Numbered from the stretch's first letter, positions 27,510 through 37,256 are shown. The stretch: 64,000 nucleotides of DNA from DATMNI01 sp035570275 (GCA_035570275.1 DATMNI010000279.1:1-64000); one strand, 5' to 3'. Notes: generated by a model not told the origin, from the letters alone. A program made the numbers and translations.

Positions 27510-28491
27510 CCGCACGCTCGCTGAACAACTGGATCAAGCCATCGAGTCCGTGCTGGCCGGGGCATTGCCTGCGGTGGGCGGCGATACAGAGTTCGCGGCG
27601 CTGGCGGAGATCGCGGGTCATTTACGCGATGTGCCGACGGAGGGTTTTAAGACACGCTTGAAGACCGAATTGCAAAGGAGAGCAATTATGACACCATCTA
27701 CATCCACGGTGGCAGGAATTCCCGCGGGATTCCGCACCATCACGCCCTTCATCATTCATGACAAAGCGCCCGAGCTGGTCGACTTCATTACCAGCACTTT
27801 CGGCGCCGAGGAGTTGAAGCGCAACACAGCGGGCGAGGCCTACGGATTCTACTCGGAGGTCCGGATCGGCAATTCCGTCATCATGATTGGCGGAGGTACA
27901 GCGGCGCGCAGGGGCAATCTGCCAGGCGCGCTTCACGTGTACGTGGAAGATTGCGATGCTGCGTATCGGCGCGCCCTCCAAGCCGGAGCGGTCACGCTGA
28001 TGGGCGCCACGGGAGAGCCAGCCGACCGGCCGTACGGGGAACGCTCCGCGTTTGTGGAGGATGCCTTCGGGAATTACTGGTACATCGCAACGCGGTTGGC
28101 GTCCGCGCCGGCCGCGGAAGGCCCCCTGCAAGGTCTTGGAACCGTGCTGCCGTATGTGCATCCAGAGGGCGCCCGGAAGTACATCGATTTTCTGAAGCGC
28201 GCTTTCGGTGCGGAAGAGATGGCGGTTATCGAAGGCTCGGGGCGCGTAATGCATGCAGCAGTGCGCGTCGGCGACGCGGTGCTGGAGATAGGGGAGCCAG
28301 CCGACCGAACGGGTTTCCCATCGAACGGATTTTTTTTGTTCGTGGCGGATGTCGAGGCGGCGTATGCGCGGGCGCTCGCGGCCGGGGCGACGGCGGTCAG
28401 GCCGCCCGAAGATATCCCTTACGGATTACGGTCGGCGATTGTGAAGGATCCTGGAGGGTACTTGTGGTGGCCGGCTCAGCGGATTCGTTAG
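27502..28491 (+). CDS. Tandem VOC-domain protein with anti-sigma-like N-terminal segment
   Basis: A 329-aa protein. Residues 1-62 (MPDRTLAEQLDQAIESVLAG ...) are a helical segment like the short N-termini of proteins encoded after ECF factors. Then come two glyoxalase/bleomycin-resistance (VOC, PhnB-like) domains: FRTITPFIIHDKAPELVDFI ... YGERSAFVEDAFGNYWYIAT and VLPYVHPEGARKYIDFLKRA ... YGLRSAIVKDPGGYLWWPA. VOC domains bind metal and catalyse isomerisation, dioxygenation or drug binding; the reaction here is unknown. An internal ATG at 27688 has an excellent AAAGGAG about 7 bases upstream, so a shorter VOC-only form is likely made as well. The gene overlaps the sigma factor gene by 8 bp. Confidence 0.85.
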   Translation: MPDRTLAEQLDQAIESVLAGALPAVGGDTEFAALAEIAGHLRDVPTEGFKTRLKTELQRRAIMTPSTSTVAGIPAGFRTITPFIIHDKAPELVDFITSTFGAEELKRNTAGEAYGFYSEVRIGNSVIMIGGGTAARRGNLPGALHVYVEDCDAAYRRALQAGAVTLMGATGEPADRPYGERSAFVEDAFGNYWYIATRLASAPAAEGPLQGLGTVLPYVHPEGARKYIDFLKRAFGAEEMAVIEGSGRVMHAAVRVGDAVLEIGEPADRTGFPSNGFFLFVADVEAAYARALAAGATAVRPPEDIPYGLRSAIVKDPGGYLWWPAQRIR

Positions 28492-28739
28492 TTTCCCATA
28501 CCGACTTCGTGGTCGGGCTCGAGTGAAGGGTCGGAGGAGCCGCAGCGCTTCCCGGCATCAACCGCCGCGGTGAACCGGGCGCGGTGGTCCGACGCAAATC
28601 CGAGGTCTGGGCTCGACGCTCAGGCAGCATCGCGCCGCAGATCGCATTCACCAAGCATTAAGACCTCGGCCGGACTGACTCCCCGGCCAGGAATTCGCCG
28701 GCCGCCGCGGTGGAGAAGAGCACCAGCGCACGGGCCTGT

Positions 28740-30632
28740 CTACTTTGCGTTCGGCGGTGCGGCTTTGGCGGAGGCCAGCCTGCCGCTGGGGGTTGTGTCG
28801 GCATCCAGGTCACCGAGAATGAACTGAATTCCCGCCAGGAAGTAGCGGGCCAGAGGCGGCGTCGTAAAGACGGTTGGATTGTGGCCGAGGATGGCGAAGA
28901 ACACGCGGCCTTTTCCATAGCTGCGGATCCAGGAGACGGCGTAGTCCGCGTCGGGACGAACGCAGGGGCTGGCGCAGGGGCGGCCCTGGTTCATATCCGT
29001 CCTGTCGACATCCATGGCAAGCAGGATGTGCAGCTTGTCGCGCGAGTAAGGTGGATTCGGGAAGCGGAAGAATTCATCCTGGTAGAGGAACTCCTGGCCG
29101 TCGAACGCCGCGGTCAAGGGGCTGTGCGGATCGTCGATTTTGATCCAGGCCTGCTCGGTGTTCTCGCGATGGACGCCGCGGCGGACCCCGATCATCTCGC
29201 TGAACTCGGGCCAATCCATATCCGCGTGGCTGGTCCCGTGGTTCCCAGCCAGGCCGCCACCCTCACGGACAAAGCGAGTCAAGCCGTCTCGCACTTCAGG
29301 ATCCACGAAGATCTGCCCAACCGTGTTGTTCAGAAATACGGCGTCGAATTGTTTGATCTTGTCGTACTTCAGGTTGTCGAGATCGTTGCTGAAGATGGCT
29401 TCGTAGGCGCCGGTCTGCTTGCCCATCTGCTCGATGCCGAAGTTCTCATTGGGGATGGAGCGATGGCCGGGATAGGCGATGTTCACATCGAGGACCAGGA
29501 GCTTTCTCGGCTTGCGCGGTTTCGCGGGCGCCTCCTTCGGCAGGGCGGCGAGAATCGCCTGGCGCTCTTCCGGAGACAGCCGGTCCGGGCCGCGAATCGC
29601 GGCCGCGCGGGCCATCCGGCCGACTTGTTCACCCATCAGGGGATGGATGGCTTTTTCGAAGGCTTCGAGCGTGCCGGTGAGCACCGGCGCCGGATCGGGC
29701 GCGGCGGCGCCGCTGACCGTGATCAACGCAGGTTTGACCTGCATCCGGTACATGTCGCGGAAGAAGCCCGGCAGTCCAGCGACGCCAGTGCCCAGCGGCA
29801 CGTCTTTGCCGCCTTTGCCGAGGGCACTGCGGTCTTCCACGTTGAGCACCAGGAGCCGGTCTTTCAGTTGCGTAACGGCATCGAGCGGCTTGAGGCCGTC
29901 CTGCAGCCAGACGCCAGTGTCACCCCAGACGCCCACTCGATTGCTGAGACTGTTCACGGCGGCCAGGACGGTCGATGGGGTCCCGCGGAGAGCCACGTCA
30001 ATGGAGAATTCGTTAGCCAGCCTGTCGACCATCGGCAGGGCATCGGGGATACGCTCGCAGACGATGACGCCCACGCCGATGGTCTTGGCGAACTCGAACA
30101 GCTTGTGGCTGGCATCTTCGCCCGGCCCGATAGTGGGAACCCGATAGGCGGCCATGCGGATGCTCATCACGTTCAGCCGGTCTTTCACCGCGGCGATCTC
30201 GCCGGGCGCGAGATTGTAGGTGACGTACTTGGGGATGGCGAGGCTGACTTTCTGCGTGCTGGAACCTTCGATGTTGGCGACGCCGAGAAGGTCGGCCTTT
30301 TCGACCGCGTTGAAAAAGGTGAGCTCGCGCAGAGGCTCGGCGGCGATACCTACCTGCCAGCCCAGCACAGTGGAAGCCGCAGTCCGCATAGCGGACCACG
30401 CCTCCCAGCGAACCGAAGCGGAGCCGCGGCCCGGCGCGGCATTGCCGGGGCCCTGGCCTTGCCCACGCCCTGGCAAGCCACCGCCTTGCCCGGGAGCGTT
30501 ATTGCCCGCGTTATTCGCGCCGGCGCCACCAGCGGGCGCTTGCGCGGCGGATGGCGCCAGACCGAGGATACCGGCGAGCGTGCCGGCCGCAATGACGGCC
30601 ATTGATTTCGGGCGATTGCTCTTCATGGCCAC
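28740..30632 (-). CDS. Secreted TIM-barrel (AP-endonuclease-2-like) and ThuA fusion protein
   Basis: A 630-aa exported protein. After a signal peptide (cleaved near PSAAQA) comes a Gly/Asn/Ala-rich low-complexity linker (residues ~33-70). Next is a sugar-phosphate-isomerase/AP-endonuclease-2-type TIM barrel (GWQVGIAAEPLRELTFFNAV, SIRMAAYRVPTIG, LPMVDRLANEFSIDVALRG), and finally a ThuA domain (RKLLVLDVNIAYPGHRSIPN, GGGLAGNHGTSHADMDWPEF, YGKGRVFFAILGHNP). ThuA proteins are tied to trehalose and other sugar use and adopt a class-I-amidotransferase-like fold. The combination suggests extracytoplasmic sugar handling, but the substrate is unknown. The gene is 16 bp downstream of the PQQ propeller gene and probably in its operon. 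The 248-bp gap 28492-28739 beyond it shows no gene. Confidence 0.82.
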   Translation of the reverse strand: MAMKSNRPKSMAVIAAGTLAGILGLAPSAAQAPAGGAGANNAGNNAPGQGGGLPGRGQGQGPGNAAPGRGSASVRWEAWSAMRTAASTVLGWQVGIAAEPLRELTFFNAVEKADLLGVANIEGSSTQKVSLAIPKYVTYNLAPGEIAAVKDRLNVMSIRMAAYRVPTIGPGEDASHKLFEFAKTIGVGVIVCERIPDALPMVDRLANEFSIDVALRGTPSTVLAAVNSLSNRVGVWGDTGVWLQDGLKPLDAVTQLKDRLLVLNVEDRSALGKGGKDVPLGTGVAGLPGFFRDMYRMQVKPALITVSGAAAPDPAPVLTGTLEAFEKAIHPLMGEQVGRMARAAAIRGPDRLSPEERQAILAALPKEAPAKPRKPRKLLVLDVNIAYPGHRSIPNENFGIEQMGKQTGAYEAIFSNDLDNLKYDKIKQFDAVFLNNTVGQIFVDPEVRDGLTRFVREGGGLAGNHGTSHADMDWPEFSEMIGVRRGVHRENTEQAWIKIDDPHSPLTAAFDGQEFLYQDEFFRFPNPPYSRDKLHILLAMDVDRTDMNQGRPCASPCVRPDADYAVSWIRSYGKGRVFFAILGHNPTVFTTPPLARYFLAGIQFILGDLDADTTPSGRLASAKAAPPNAK

Positions 30633-30648
30633 CTCCTGGCCCGGTTCC

Positions 30649-32589
30649 CTAAAGAGTCGGGGGACCGAACGCGAGCAGCAGATTTCCGGGCTGCCCCCCT
30701 TGGAATCCGGTGTAACCCGAGGTCACGAATACCATGCCGTTGACAACGATGGCGCCGGCCGAACCGATGGAGCCGCCCTTGGCCTCAATGCCATTCACGG
30801 TCTTGACGTCCTGGGTAGTGTCGTATTGCCAGAGAATCTTTCCATCAATCGTGGAGAGCGCCCGGAGCGCGCCGTCGAGCCCGGGAACGAACAGGACACC
30901 CGGGGTAGCCGTCAGCGCGGCGGTGAAGCCCGAATGGGTATTCATCGATTCCTGCGGAGGAATCGTCGTCGCCCATTTCTCGACGCCGTCGGACAGCCGC
31001 ACGGCGGCCACCGTACCGCCACGCATGGCGAAATAAGCGGTGTCGCTGTCGGCAGCGCCACCGAACACGATCTGCCCGCGGCTGATGTCCGACTTCCACA
31101 CCAGAGCGCCCTTGCGATCGGGATCATGCGCCCAGACCATACCGGATTTCTGGCCGGCGATCAGGAGGCTTCTGCCTCCGGGCATGTCGATCATGATTAC
31201 GCCCGCCGAGAAATCCCAATCGGGGTTCGTTTTGGCATCGGGGCAGTAGTAGGACTCAGGCATCGGCGCGCGGCCGCCACGTCCGCCGGCGGCTCCACGT
31301 CCCGCACCAGCACCGGCACGCGCCGCACCGCGGCCAGCCGACCGCGGCGGGAATCCGGCCGGCGGCGGGCCTTGAACACAGCCGGTATGCCACACGTCGC
31401 CCGGTTCATCCTGCTGGACCCAGAGAATTTTCCCGGTGTCCAAATCAAAGGCCATGATGGCATCGGAGCGGCCAGTATCCGGCTCGGAAAACGCGTTGCC
31501 GGTGCCGACGTAAACCGCGTGACGCTTGGGATCAATAGTAGGCGGACCCCAGACACCCCCTCCGGCGGGTCCGAAGAAGTCCTTGCCCGCGGCGGACTTT
31601 CTTTTCGTGGGCGATTCATCGATGGTGTAGGTCTTCCAGACTTGCTTGCCGGTAGCCGCGTCAAGGGCCGCCATCATGCCGCGGAAGGTGCAGCAGGGGT
31701 AATTGAAGCTGGAGGATTCGGGTTCTTCCAGCGAGGCGACCGGCACATACAGGCGTCCATTATGGAATTTGATCCCGGCGGTGATGCGGGACAGCGGATG
31801 GGGATCGACGGCGACTTTCCATAGCAGTTCGCCGTTGGCGGTATCCACCGAGTAGACGTTGCCGTGGATGTCGCCAAAAAAGGCCGCATACCGGGTGGAT
31901 CCGGGCTTGGCGGCAGCGATGGTCAAGGCGCTGCGAATTCCAGCCTGCGCCTGGAAAGACCAGTTGACACAGCCGCTGGCCGCATCGATGGAGTAGACGA
32001 ACCCCGAGTCTGAGGCGACAAAGATCCTGCCGTCGACGAAGCTCGGTTCGTTATAAGCCGACGAAGCGGCAGGGAGTCCGAAGGCCCACTTCAGTTGCAG
32101 GCGGGCAACCGACGCAGCCGAAATGTGGGCTGCCTTGGCGGATTGGAACCGGGCGTTTACCAGATCGGGACTCCACCCGTTCCAGCCGGGAGAGGAGGTG
32201 AGATCCTTGATCGGCGGATTGCTGGAGCAGCGATTCGTCATCGCTTTGACATCGCCGCTTTCGGCCGCACCCAGCTTGCGGCCGGAAACCCATTCGGCGA
32301 TATCGCGCTTCTGGATATCGGTGAGGTCCGCCGCCTGGCTCTTCATGTTCCCGGTGGTGAGGGCCTCGTAAATCTTTTCCGGGGTCAACTTCTTCAGCAT
32401 GGCCGGAGGCGGCGCGCTATCGAGTCTTCCGTGGCAGCCTTCGCACGTATTGCCAAAAATCGTCGAACCCGCGCCTTCGTTGCCGCGCACCTGCGCGATC
32501 GGCTGTGAAGGCGGCTGTGCGAGCACCATCAGGGAGCCGAGAGTCCCTACGCCGAGCCCGGCTATCAAGCGAACCCTAGAACTTTTCAT
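30649..32589 (-). CDS. Cytochrome c-PQQ beta-propeller dehydrogenase-like protein
   Basis: A periplasmic quinoprotein-like protein. After a signal peptide (MKSSRVRLIAGLGVGTLGSL) comes a cytochrome c domain with CEGCH and a distal MKSQAADLTD segment. Then follows a PQQ-type beta-propeller with repeated Trp/Gly docking motifs (SGCVNWSFQAQAG, NGELLWKVAVDPHP, TGKQVWKTYTIDE, TGKILWVQQDEPGD, DGKILWQYDT). Heme before the propeller is the reverse of classic quinohaemoprotein alcohol dehydrogenases. A Gly/Arg/Ala-rich low-complexity insert lies in one propeller loop. ATG 32589 was preferred to 32634 since the signal peptide starts there. Likely oxidises an alcohol or sugar; the substrate is unknown. 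Confidence 0.83.
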   Translation of the reverse strand: MKSSRVRLIAGLGVGTLGSLMVLAQPPSQPIAQVRGNEGAGSTIFGNTCEGCHGRLDSAPPPAMLKKLTPEKIYEALTTGNMKSQAADLTDIQKRDIAEWVSGRKLGAAESGDVKAMTNRCSSNPPIKDLTSSPGWNGWSPDLVNARFQSAKAAHISAASVARLQLKWAFGLPAASSAYNEPSFVDGRIFVASDSGFVYSIDAASGCVNWSFQAQAGIRSALTIAAAKPGSTRYAAFFGDIHGNVYSVDTANGELLWKVAVDPHPLSRITAGIKFHNGRLYVPVASLEEPESSSFNYPCCTFRGMMAALDAATGKQVWKTYTIDESPTKRKSAAGKDFFGPAGGGVWGPPTIDPKRHAVYVGTGNAFSEPDTGRSDAIMAFDLDTGKILWVQQDEPGDVWHTGCVQGPPPAGFPPRSAGRGAARAGAGAGRGAAGGRGGRAPMPESYYCPDAKTNPDWDFSAGVIMIDMPGGRSLLIAGQKSGMVWAHDPDRKGALVWKSDISRGQIVFGGAADSDTAYFAMRGGTVAAVRLSDGVEKWATTIPPQESMNTHSGFTAALTATPGVLFVPGLDGALRALSTIDGKILWQYDTTQDVKTVNGIEAKGGSIGSAGAIVVNGMVFVTSGYTGFQGGQPGNLLLAFGPPTL

Positions 32590-32966
32590 GCTGCATTGCT
32601 CTCCATTCGCGACAGAAACCAGGTAGCGGGCCAAAAGTCTTACTTGTACTCGCGACCGTTTCAGAGATCCATTCGGTCCTCTATCTTATCAGAAGGTAAT
32701 CCGCGCCCTGCATTTTGCGGTGCGGGTGGCCAGGGAGCGTGGTTCGCCGCTTGTTGCCGCCGCCGCTACCGCCTGCTACCGTCCCAGACCGCCGGCCGGC
32801 GGAAGGGGAATCATCGCGAGCAACCGCACCCGGGCTAGGTCAGGCCGCAACATGCCGGCGCCATGCGGAGGCGTGGTTTGGGTGAGGTGCACCAACCGGC
32901 GTGGTTCATCACCCGCGACGGCAAGGATCGCGATGCCCGCTGCAAACTTGCCGGAACCGCGGGAAT
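32590..32966. other. Intergenic, no gene supported (377 bp)
   Basis: It carries the 5' flank of the propeller gene and some GC-rich sequence. Reading frames in it are short, lack homology I recognise and have no convincing ribosome sites. Confidence 0.5.
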
Positions 32967-33254
32967 CTATCGCGGTCCGAACCCGCGATACGGTTGGAGT
33001 GGAATGACCCACAGGAGTTCCAGCATGCCAGCCTGCATCAGAGGCAGCGTCGCTAGCGCATTCCGCACTTCTCCCTCCGACGCGGCTTCAAACAGGATGC
33101 AGGCCCCCGGCATATCGCCGCGCTGCCAGATTTGTCGTATGATGCCTTCCGCGTAGAGGGACCGTACGCGCTGCGACTCGGCTTCGGCAAAAGGCGCGAA
33201 CTGGGCATCGGTGAATGCCTCGGTACGGCGCCGGGAAAGCGTGAGGAATTGCAT
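32967..33254 (-). CDS. YCII-like / muconolactone-isomerase-like small protein (95 aa)
   Basis: A single dimeric alpha/beta-barrel domain. MQFLTLSRRRTEAFTDAQF at the start, then an acidic helix (EAESQRVRSLYAEGIIRQIW), strand GACILFEAASEGEVRNAL and the ending LPLMQAGMLELLWVIPLQPY are typical of the YCII/muconolactone isomerase superfamily. The last motif is especially close to bacterial proteins annotated as muconolactone delta-isomerase-like. Function cannot be assigned from this fold. It seems monocistronic. Confidence 0.72.
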   Translation of the reverse strand: MQFLTLSRRRTEAFTDAQFAPFAEAESQRVRSLYAEGIIRQIWQRGDMPGACILFEAASEGEVRNALATLPLMQAGMLELLWVIPLQPYRGFGPR

Positions 33255-33636
33255 AGGTAGATTTTAGCGGTTTGCTCGACCTCGATCTCGCTAATTTGCC
33301 GGTTTCCGTTTTCTCGCATCCATGGGTGGAAGAAACTGGGCGAAGAAAACGCCTGACGATGCCCCAGCCCCGCAAGTGGTGGCCGCTGTCGTGCGGCCAG
33401 AACGTGGTGGAGACGGTGCGGATTTGTGGAACGAGCGTGACCGGGCTGCCGATGAAATCCGGATCGCCGGCGGCCTGCACGACGGTGGTTCATCCCGAAT
33501 TTCTTTTGGCGTTTCGGCCCGAAAACCCGATACTCATCGTCAAACGTGTATTGTATAAAGGGGTCGGGACACACGCGACTTGTGCGTCAGAGCACCAAAT
33601 TTTTCATTGAACACAGAGGGTAAGGGAGGCCACTCC
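33255..33636. other. Intergenic region upstream of a TonB receptor gene (382 bp)
   Basis: No supported gene; reading frames on both strands are short and do not resemble known proteins. TTGTATAAA near 33551-33559 could serve as an extended -10 element for the receptor gene, but no good -35 is present. Confidence 0.45.
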
Positions 33637-36600
33637 ATGTTACAGAGAGGCAATTGGAAGAGCCAATACCGTTCGATTTGGCTCACGTATGCGGCGATCT
33701 TCGCGCTCGCTGCCGGAACCGCAATGGGGCAGATCGCCGGTGGTGGCGCCATTCAAGGCACCGTCACGGATCCTACCGGGGCTGTAATCCCGCAGGCCGC
33801 CGTGACCGCCATCAACGCGGCAACCGGTGTGCAAACCGCCCGCGTCACAACCGGCGCCGGCTTGTATGTGATATCGCCGCTGGCAGCCGGGGAGTATAGC
33901 GTCACCGTATCGGCGCCGGGCTTTCAGACTCTGACGCAGCAGCATGTCGTGGTTGATGCCACCGCTACCGTCGGGTTGAACCTGGAACTCAGGGTTGGCT
34001 CAGCCAGCGAGCAGGTCACGGTGGAAGCCAACGCCCCGTCGCTCCATACCGAGGACGCCACCATCGGCGTCAGCATGGGAAACCGGGTGTACGACGCGCT
34101 TCCCCTCTCGATGGGAACGGGAGTGCCGAGAGATCCTACTTTGTTTATCGCCCTGGTGCCCGGCGTGGCGGCGGTGGTAACGCAAGCGTCCGGACCCTCC
34201 TACACGTCGTTCAACGGGGCCCAACAGGAAACCAACGAACTCTACCTGGAAGGGATCGCGATGACCTTCCCCAACCAACAGGGCGATACACGCGACCTGT
34301 CATTGGGAGTTTCGGTGGAGGCCGTGGAACAATTCCAGGTTGAAATCAACGGCCAAAAAGCCATGTACCAAGGCCAGGGAATGCACAACTACGTGCTGAA
34401 GTCCGGCGGCAACCAACTTCACGGCGCCATCTACGAGTATTTCCGCAACACGGACCTGGATGCCCGCGGTTTCTTCTCTCCGTTCGTTCCGGTGGACCAC
34501 CAGAACGAGTTCGGCGGCAACATTGGCGGACCGGTCAAGAAAGACGAGATCTTTTTCTTTACTAACTTCAGCGGATACTATTACAACACCGCCACGGCGC
34601 CGGTCTTTCTGTCGATTCCCACGGTGGCGCAACGAACCGGTGATTTCAGCGCCCTGCCGACGGTGATCTACGACCCCGGGACCTACGCGTGCACGGGCGC
34701 GATTTGTTCCAAGCAGCCATTCGCAGGCAACCAGATTCCGGCCAGCCGCATCTCCGGCGTGGCGAAATCGTTTCAGTCTTACATGGTGGCTCCCAGCAAT
34801 CCGAATCTTCTGAATAACTACCTTTCCACCTTGCCGAAGTCCTTGAGTAACAAGAATACGACCAGTAAGGTGGACTTAAACCTCTCATCGAAGAATCGCT
34901 TATATGGCCTGTACGCCCGCGGTAAGTATGCCACGGATTACACCGGTAATCTCACGCCGACCGGAACCGCGCTTCCGCTGCCTTACAACAGCTCGTCCGG
35001 AATCGTCGAAGAGATGCCCACCATCGCGCAGATTCACCATACCCACGTCTTCAGTTCCACGTGGCTGAACGATGCCAGCTTTGGTCTCACCCGGATCTGG
35101 ATACCACTCTTCAGCAATACGGCGGCGGGCGCATACCCGGAAAAGGCCGGATTGACAGGCTTGCCGCCGGGGAATGCGGCGCTGCAATTCCCGGCCATCA
35201 ACTTCGCCGGTCCCAACGCACCCATCAATTGGGCGACCACCGGACCGTTCAATGAAGCGGAGAACAACTTCACTTTTCAGGACAACGTGCAGTGGGTACA
35301 CGGCAAGCATGACGTGACATTCGGGTTCCAACTGCAGAGACTACAGGACAATCGCACTCCCGCCGACACAGGAAGCAACGCCAGTTTCAGCTTCAGCAAC
35401 AACGAGACAGCCGGGTTTTCCCCTACAGGATCTCTGCTTTCCACCACCGGCAATGCCTATGCCAGTTATTTGCTGGGCGCGGTGGATTCAGCCGCCATCG
35501 CGCAGAACTCGGTGGTGGTATTCGGGGCCCGTTACCGCGATTACTCCGGGTTTGTGCAGGACGATTGGAGAGTGGGCACGCGTCTGACCCTGAATCTCGG
35601 CCTGCGGTGGGACGTCTTTGGTCCCAGCCGTGAAGTGAAGAACCGGATGGCATTCATGATTCCGACGGTACCGAACCCCGCGGCGGGAGGACGCCTGGGC
35701 GCTCTGCAATTCGCCGGCACCGGCCAGGATACCTGCAATTGCGACGCTCCCTACGATACTCACTACCGGAACTTTGAGCCGCGTATTGGCCTGGCTTACT
35801 CAGTGAATCCCAAGACCGTAATCCGGGCGGGGTTCAACATGAATTACGCCCACGGGGCGGCCGGCATCGGCGGCAACGGCAGCGGCGCGGGGCCCAGCCA
35901 GTTGGGGTTCAACGCGAACGCGACGTTTTCGAGCCCCGCCACCGGATTGCCGGCGTTCACCTGGGACCAGGGTGTGCCGGCGTTCCAGAAGCCGCCTTTC
36001 CTAAACCCTGGGTATGGGGCCGGTTTTACGACAACCAATCCCACCGGCGCGATTAGTGTGCCCTATGCCAGTCCGAGCCTGGCGGCACGGCCGCCGTACT
36101 ATATCAACTGGAGCTTCGGCCTGCAGCGTCAGTTCGGTTCCAGTTGGACGGCCGGCGCCGCTTATTCGGCCAGCGTGGGACATTTTCTGCCGCGCAACGG
36201 CGACACCGGCGTCTGGACCAATTCCATTCTGCCGCAATATCTGGTGCTCGGCTCACTGCTGGGCGTGCAGGCTACACCCGCCAACATCGCCGCCGCGCAG
36301 GCCATTGTTCCTGGCGTGGCGCTGCCGTTCAGCAATTTCCAGGGAACCATCGGCCAGATGTTGAAGCCATTTCCCCAGTACTCCGGAGTCACTTATTACT
36401 CCGGCAATCTCGGGAACTCAACGTATAACTCGCTGCAAGTCACGCTGGAGCGCAGATTTGCCAAAGGATTCACCACGCAGACCGGGTACACATTCAGCAA
36501 GGAAATTGATAACTCCATCGGTGCGGGGACCAACCTTGGCGCCGTGGGCGGCAACCGGAACCCCTACGCTGGAGGGCTCGACAAGGCGCTTGGCGCCATC

Positions 36601-37185
36601 GACCGGCGTCACGTTTTCCACGCGACCTTCCTTTACGCTCTGCCGTTCGGCAAAGGCTACGGCTTGGGTAATGGCAATGCCGCGGTACGGGGACTGGTGA
36701 GCGGGTGGCAGATTTCGGGGATCATTACATTCTCTTCCGGAGCGCCCATTGCCATTACCGGTTCCGGCTGCAATACGCCGGGCATTACTTCGACATGCAT
36801 TGCCAGTTACAACCCTTCGTTTAGCGGGCCGGTGCTGATCAACGGCGACCTCGGCAGCGGTAATGCTCTGGGTGCGGGCGCGCTGGCATACTACGACAAG
36901 CGGGCGTTTGCGGACCCGGCGGCGTACACCTTCGGGAACCTGCCGCGATCGGCTCCCTTTGGTATGTTCGTACCCCACCTGCTCGATGAATCCATCAGTC
37001 TGCGGCGGGAAATCGGCATTAGGGAACGCTGGAAACTGGCCATCACGGCGGACGTATTCAACGTAACGAACTCCGTCCATTTTGCGGCGCCCGGAACGAA
37101 TATCGATTCCGCCAATTTCGGCCAGGTCTCGACGACCACCAACCTGCCGCGCAAGATCCAACTGAATGCTCGAATCATCTTCTAA
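33637..37185 (+). CDS. TonB-dependent receptor, Oar-type
   Basis: An intact receptor of 1182 aa from ATG 33637, which has GGGAGG about 7 bases upstream. After the signal peptide (cleavage near GTAMG) comes a carboxypeptidase-regulatory-like domain (GTVTDPTGAVIPQAAVTAIN ... LAAGEYSVTVSAPGF). The plug carries FNGAQQETNELYLEG and YVLKSGGNQLHGAIYEYFRN. A large barrel ends in QLNARIIF with the terminal phenylalanine. It probably imports a bulky substrate, but no degradative gene is adjacent to suggest which. It is convergent with the porin gene, with a strong nested hairpin between them. Confidence 0.93.
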   Translation: MLQRGNWKSQYRSIWLTYAAIFALAAGTAMGQIAGGGAIQGTVTDPTGAVIPQAAVTAINAATGVQTARVTTGAGLYVISPLAAGEYSVTVSAPGFQTLTQQHVVVDATATVGLNLELRVGSASEQVTVEANAPSLHTEDATIGVSMGNRVYDALPLSMGTGVPRDPTLFIALVPGVAAVVTQASGPSYTSFNGAQQETNELYLEGIAMTFPNQQGDTRDLSLGVSVEAVEQFQVEINGQKAMYQGQGMHNYVLKSGGNQLHGAIYEYFRNTDLDARGFFSPFVPVDHQNEFGGNIGGPVKKDEIFFFTNFSGYYYNTATAPVFLSIPTVAQRTGDFSALPTVIYDPGTYACTGAICSKQPFAGNQIPASRISGVAKSFQSYMVAPSNPNLLNNYLSTLPKSLSNKNTTSKVDLNLSSKNRLYGLYARGKYATDYTGNLTPTGTALPLPYNSSSGIVEEMPTIAQIHHTHVFSSTWLNDASFGLTRIWIPLFSNTAAGAYPEKAGLTGLPPGNAALQFPAINFAGPNAPINWATTGPFNEAENNFTFQDNVQWVHGKHDVTFGFQLQRLQDNRTPADTGSNASFSFSNNETAGFSPTGSLLSTTGNAYASYLLGAVDSAAIAQNSVVVFGARYRDYSGFVQDDWRVGTRLTLNLGLRWDVFGPSREVKNRMAFMIPTVPNPAAGGRLGALQFAGTGQDTCNCDAPYDTHYRNFEPRIGLAYSVNPKTVIRAGFNMNYAHGAAGIGGNGSGAGPSQLGFNANATFSSPATGLPAFTWDQGVPAFQKPPFLNPGYGAGFTTTNPTGAISVPYASPSLAARPPYYINWSFGLQRQFGSSWTAGAAYSASVGHFLPRNGDTGVWTNSILPQYLVLGSLLGVQATPANIAAAQAIVPGVALPFSNFQGTIGQMLKPFPQYSGVTYYSGNLGNSTYNSLQVTLERRFAKGFTTQTGYTFSKEIDNSIGAGTNLGAVGGNRNPYAGGLDKALGAIDRRHVFHATFLYALPFGKGYGLGNGNAAVRGLVSGWQISGIITFSSGAPIAITGSGCNTPGITSTCIASYNPSFSGPVLINGDLGSGNALGAGALAYYDKRAFADPAAYTFGNLPRSAPFGMFVPHLLDESISLRREIGIRERWKLAITADVFNVTNSVHFAAPGTNIDSANFGQVSTTTNLPRKIQLNARIIF

Positions 37186-37223
37186 AACGGGTCGCCAGGC
37201 GGCCGCACCCCGATGTTGTAAGA

Positions 37224-37256
37224 GCCGCTGTTATAGAGCGACACCGCTCTAGCGGC
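37224..37256. terminator. Nested hairpin between two convergent genes
   Basis: gccgct (37224-37229) pairs with agcggc (37251-37256), and inside it agagcg (37235-37240) pairs with cgctct (37245-37250) around acac. It lies between the converging 3' ends of the TonB receptor and porin genes, so a bidirectional terminator is plausible, although no T-tract follows. Confidence 0.4.

Noticed and set aside
28710..30605. 631-codon plus-strand frame opposite the ThuA fusion
   Set aside because: The minus strand has a signal peptide and two known domains in order; the plus-strand translation has none.
33053..33574. Minus-strand frame across the YCII-like gene and its upstream region
   Set aside because: Composition unlike a protein and it overlaps a better gene in another frame.
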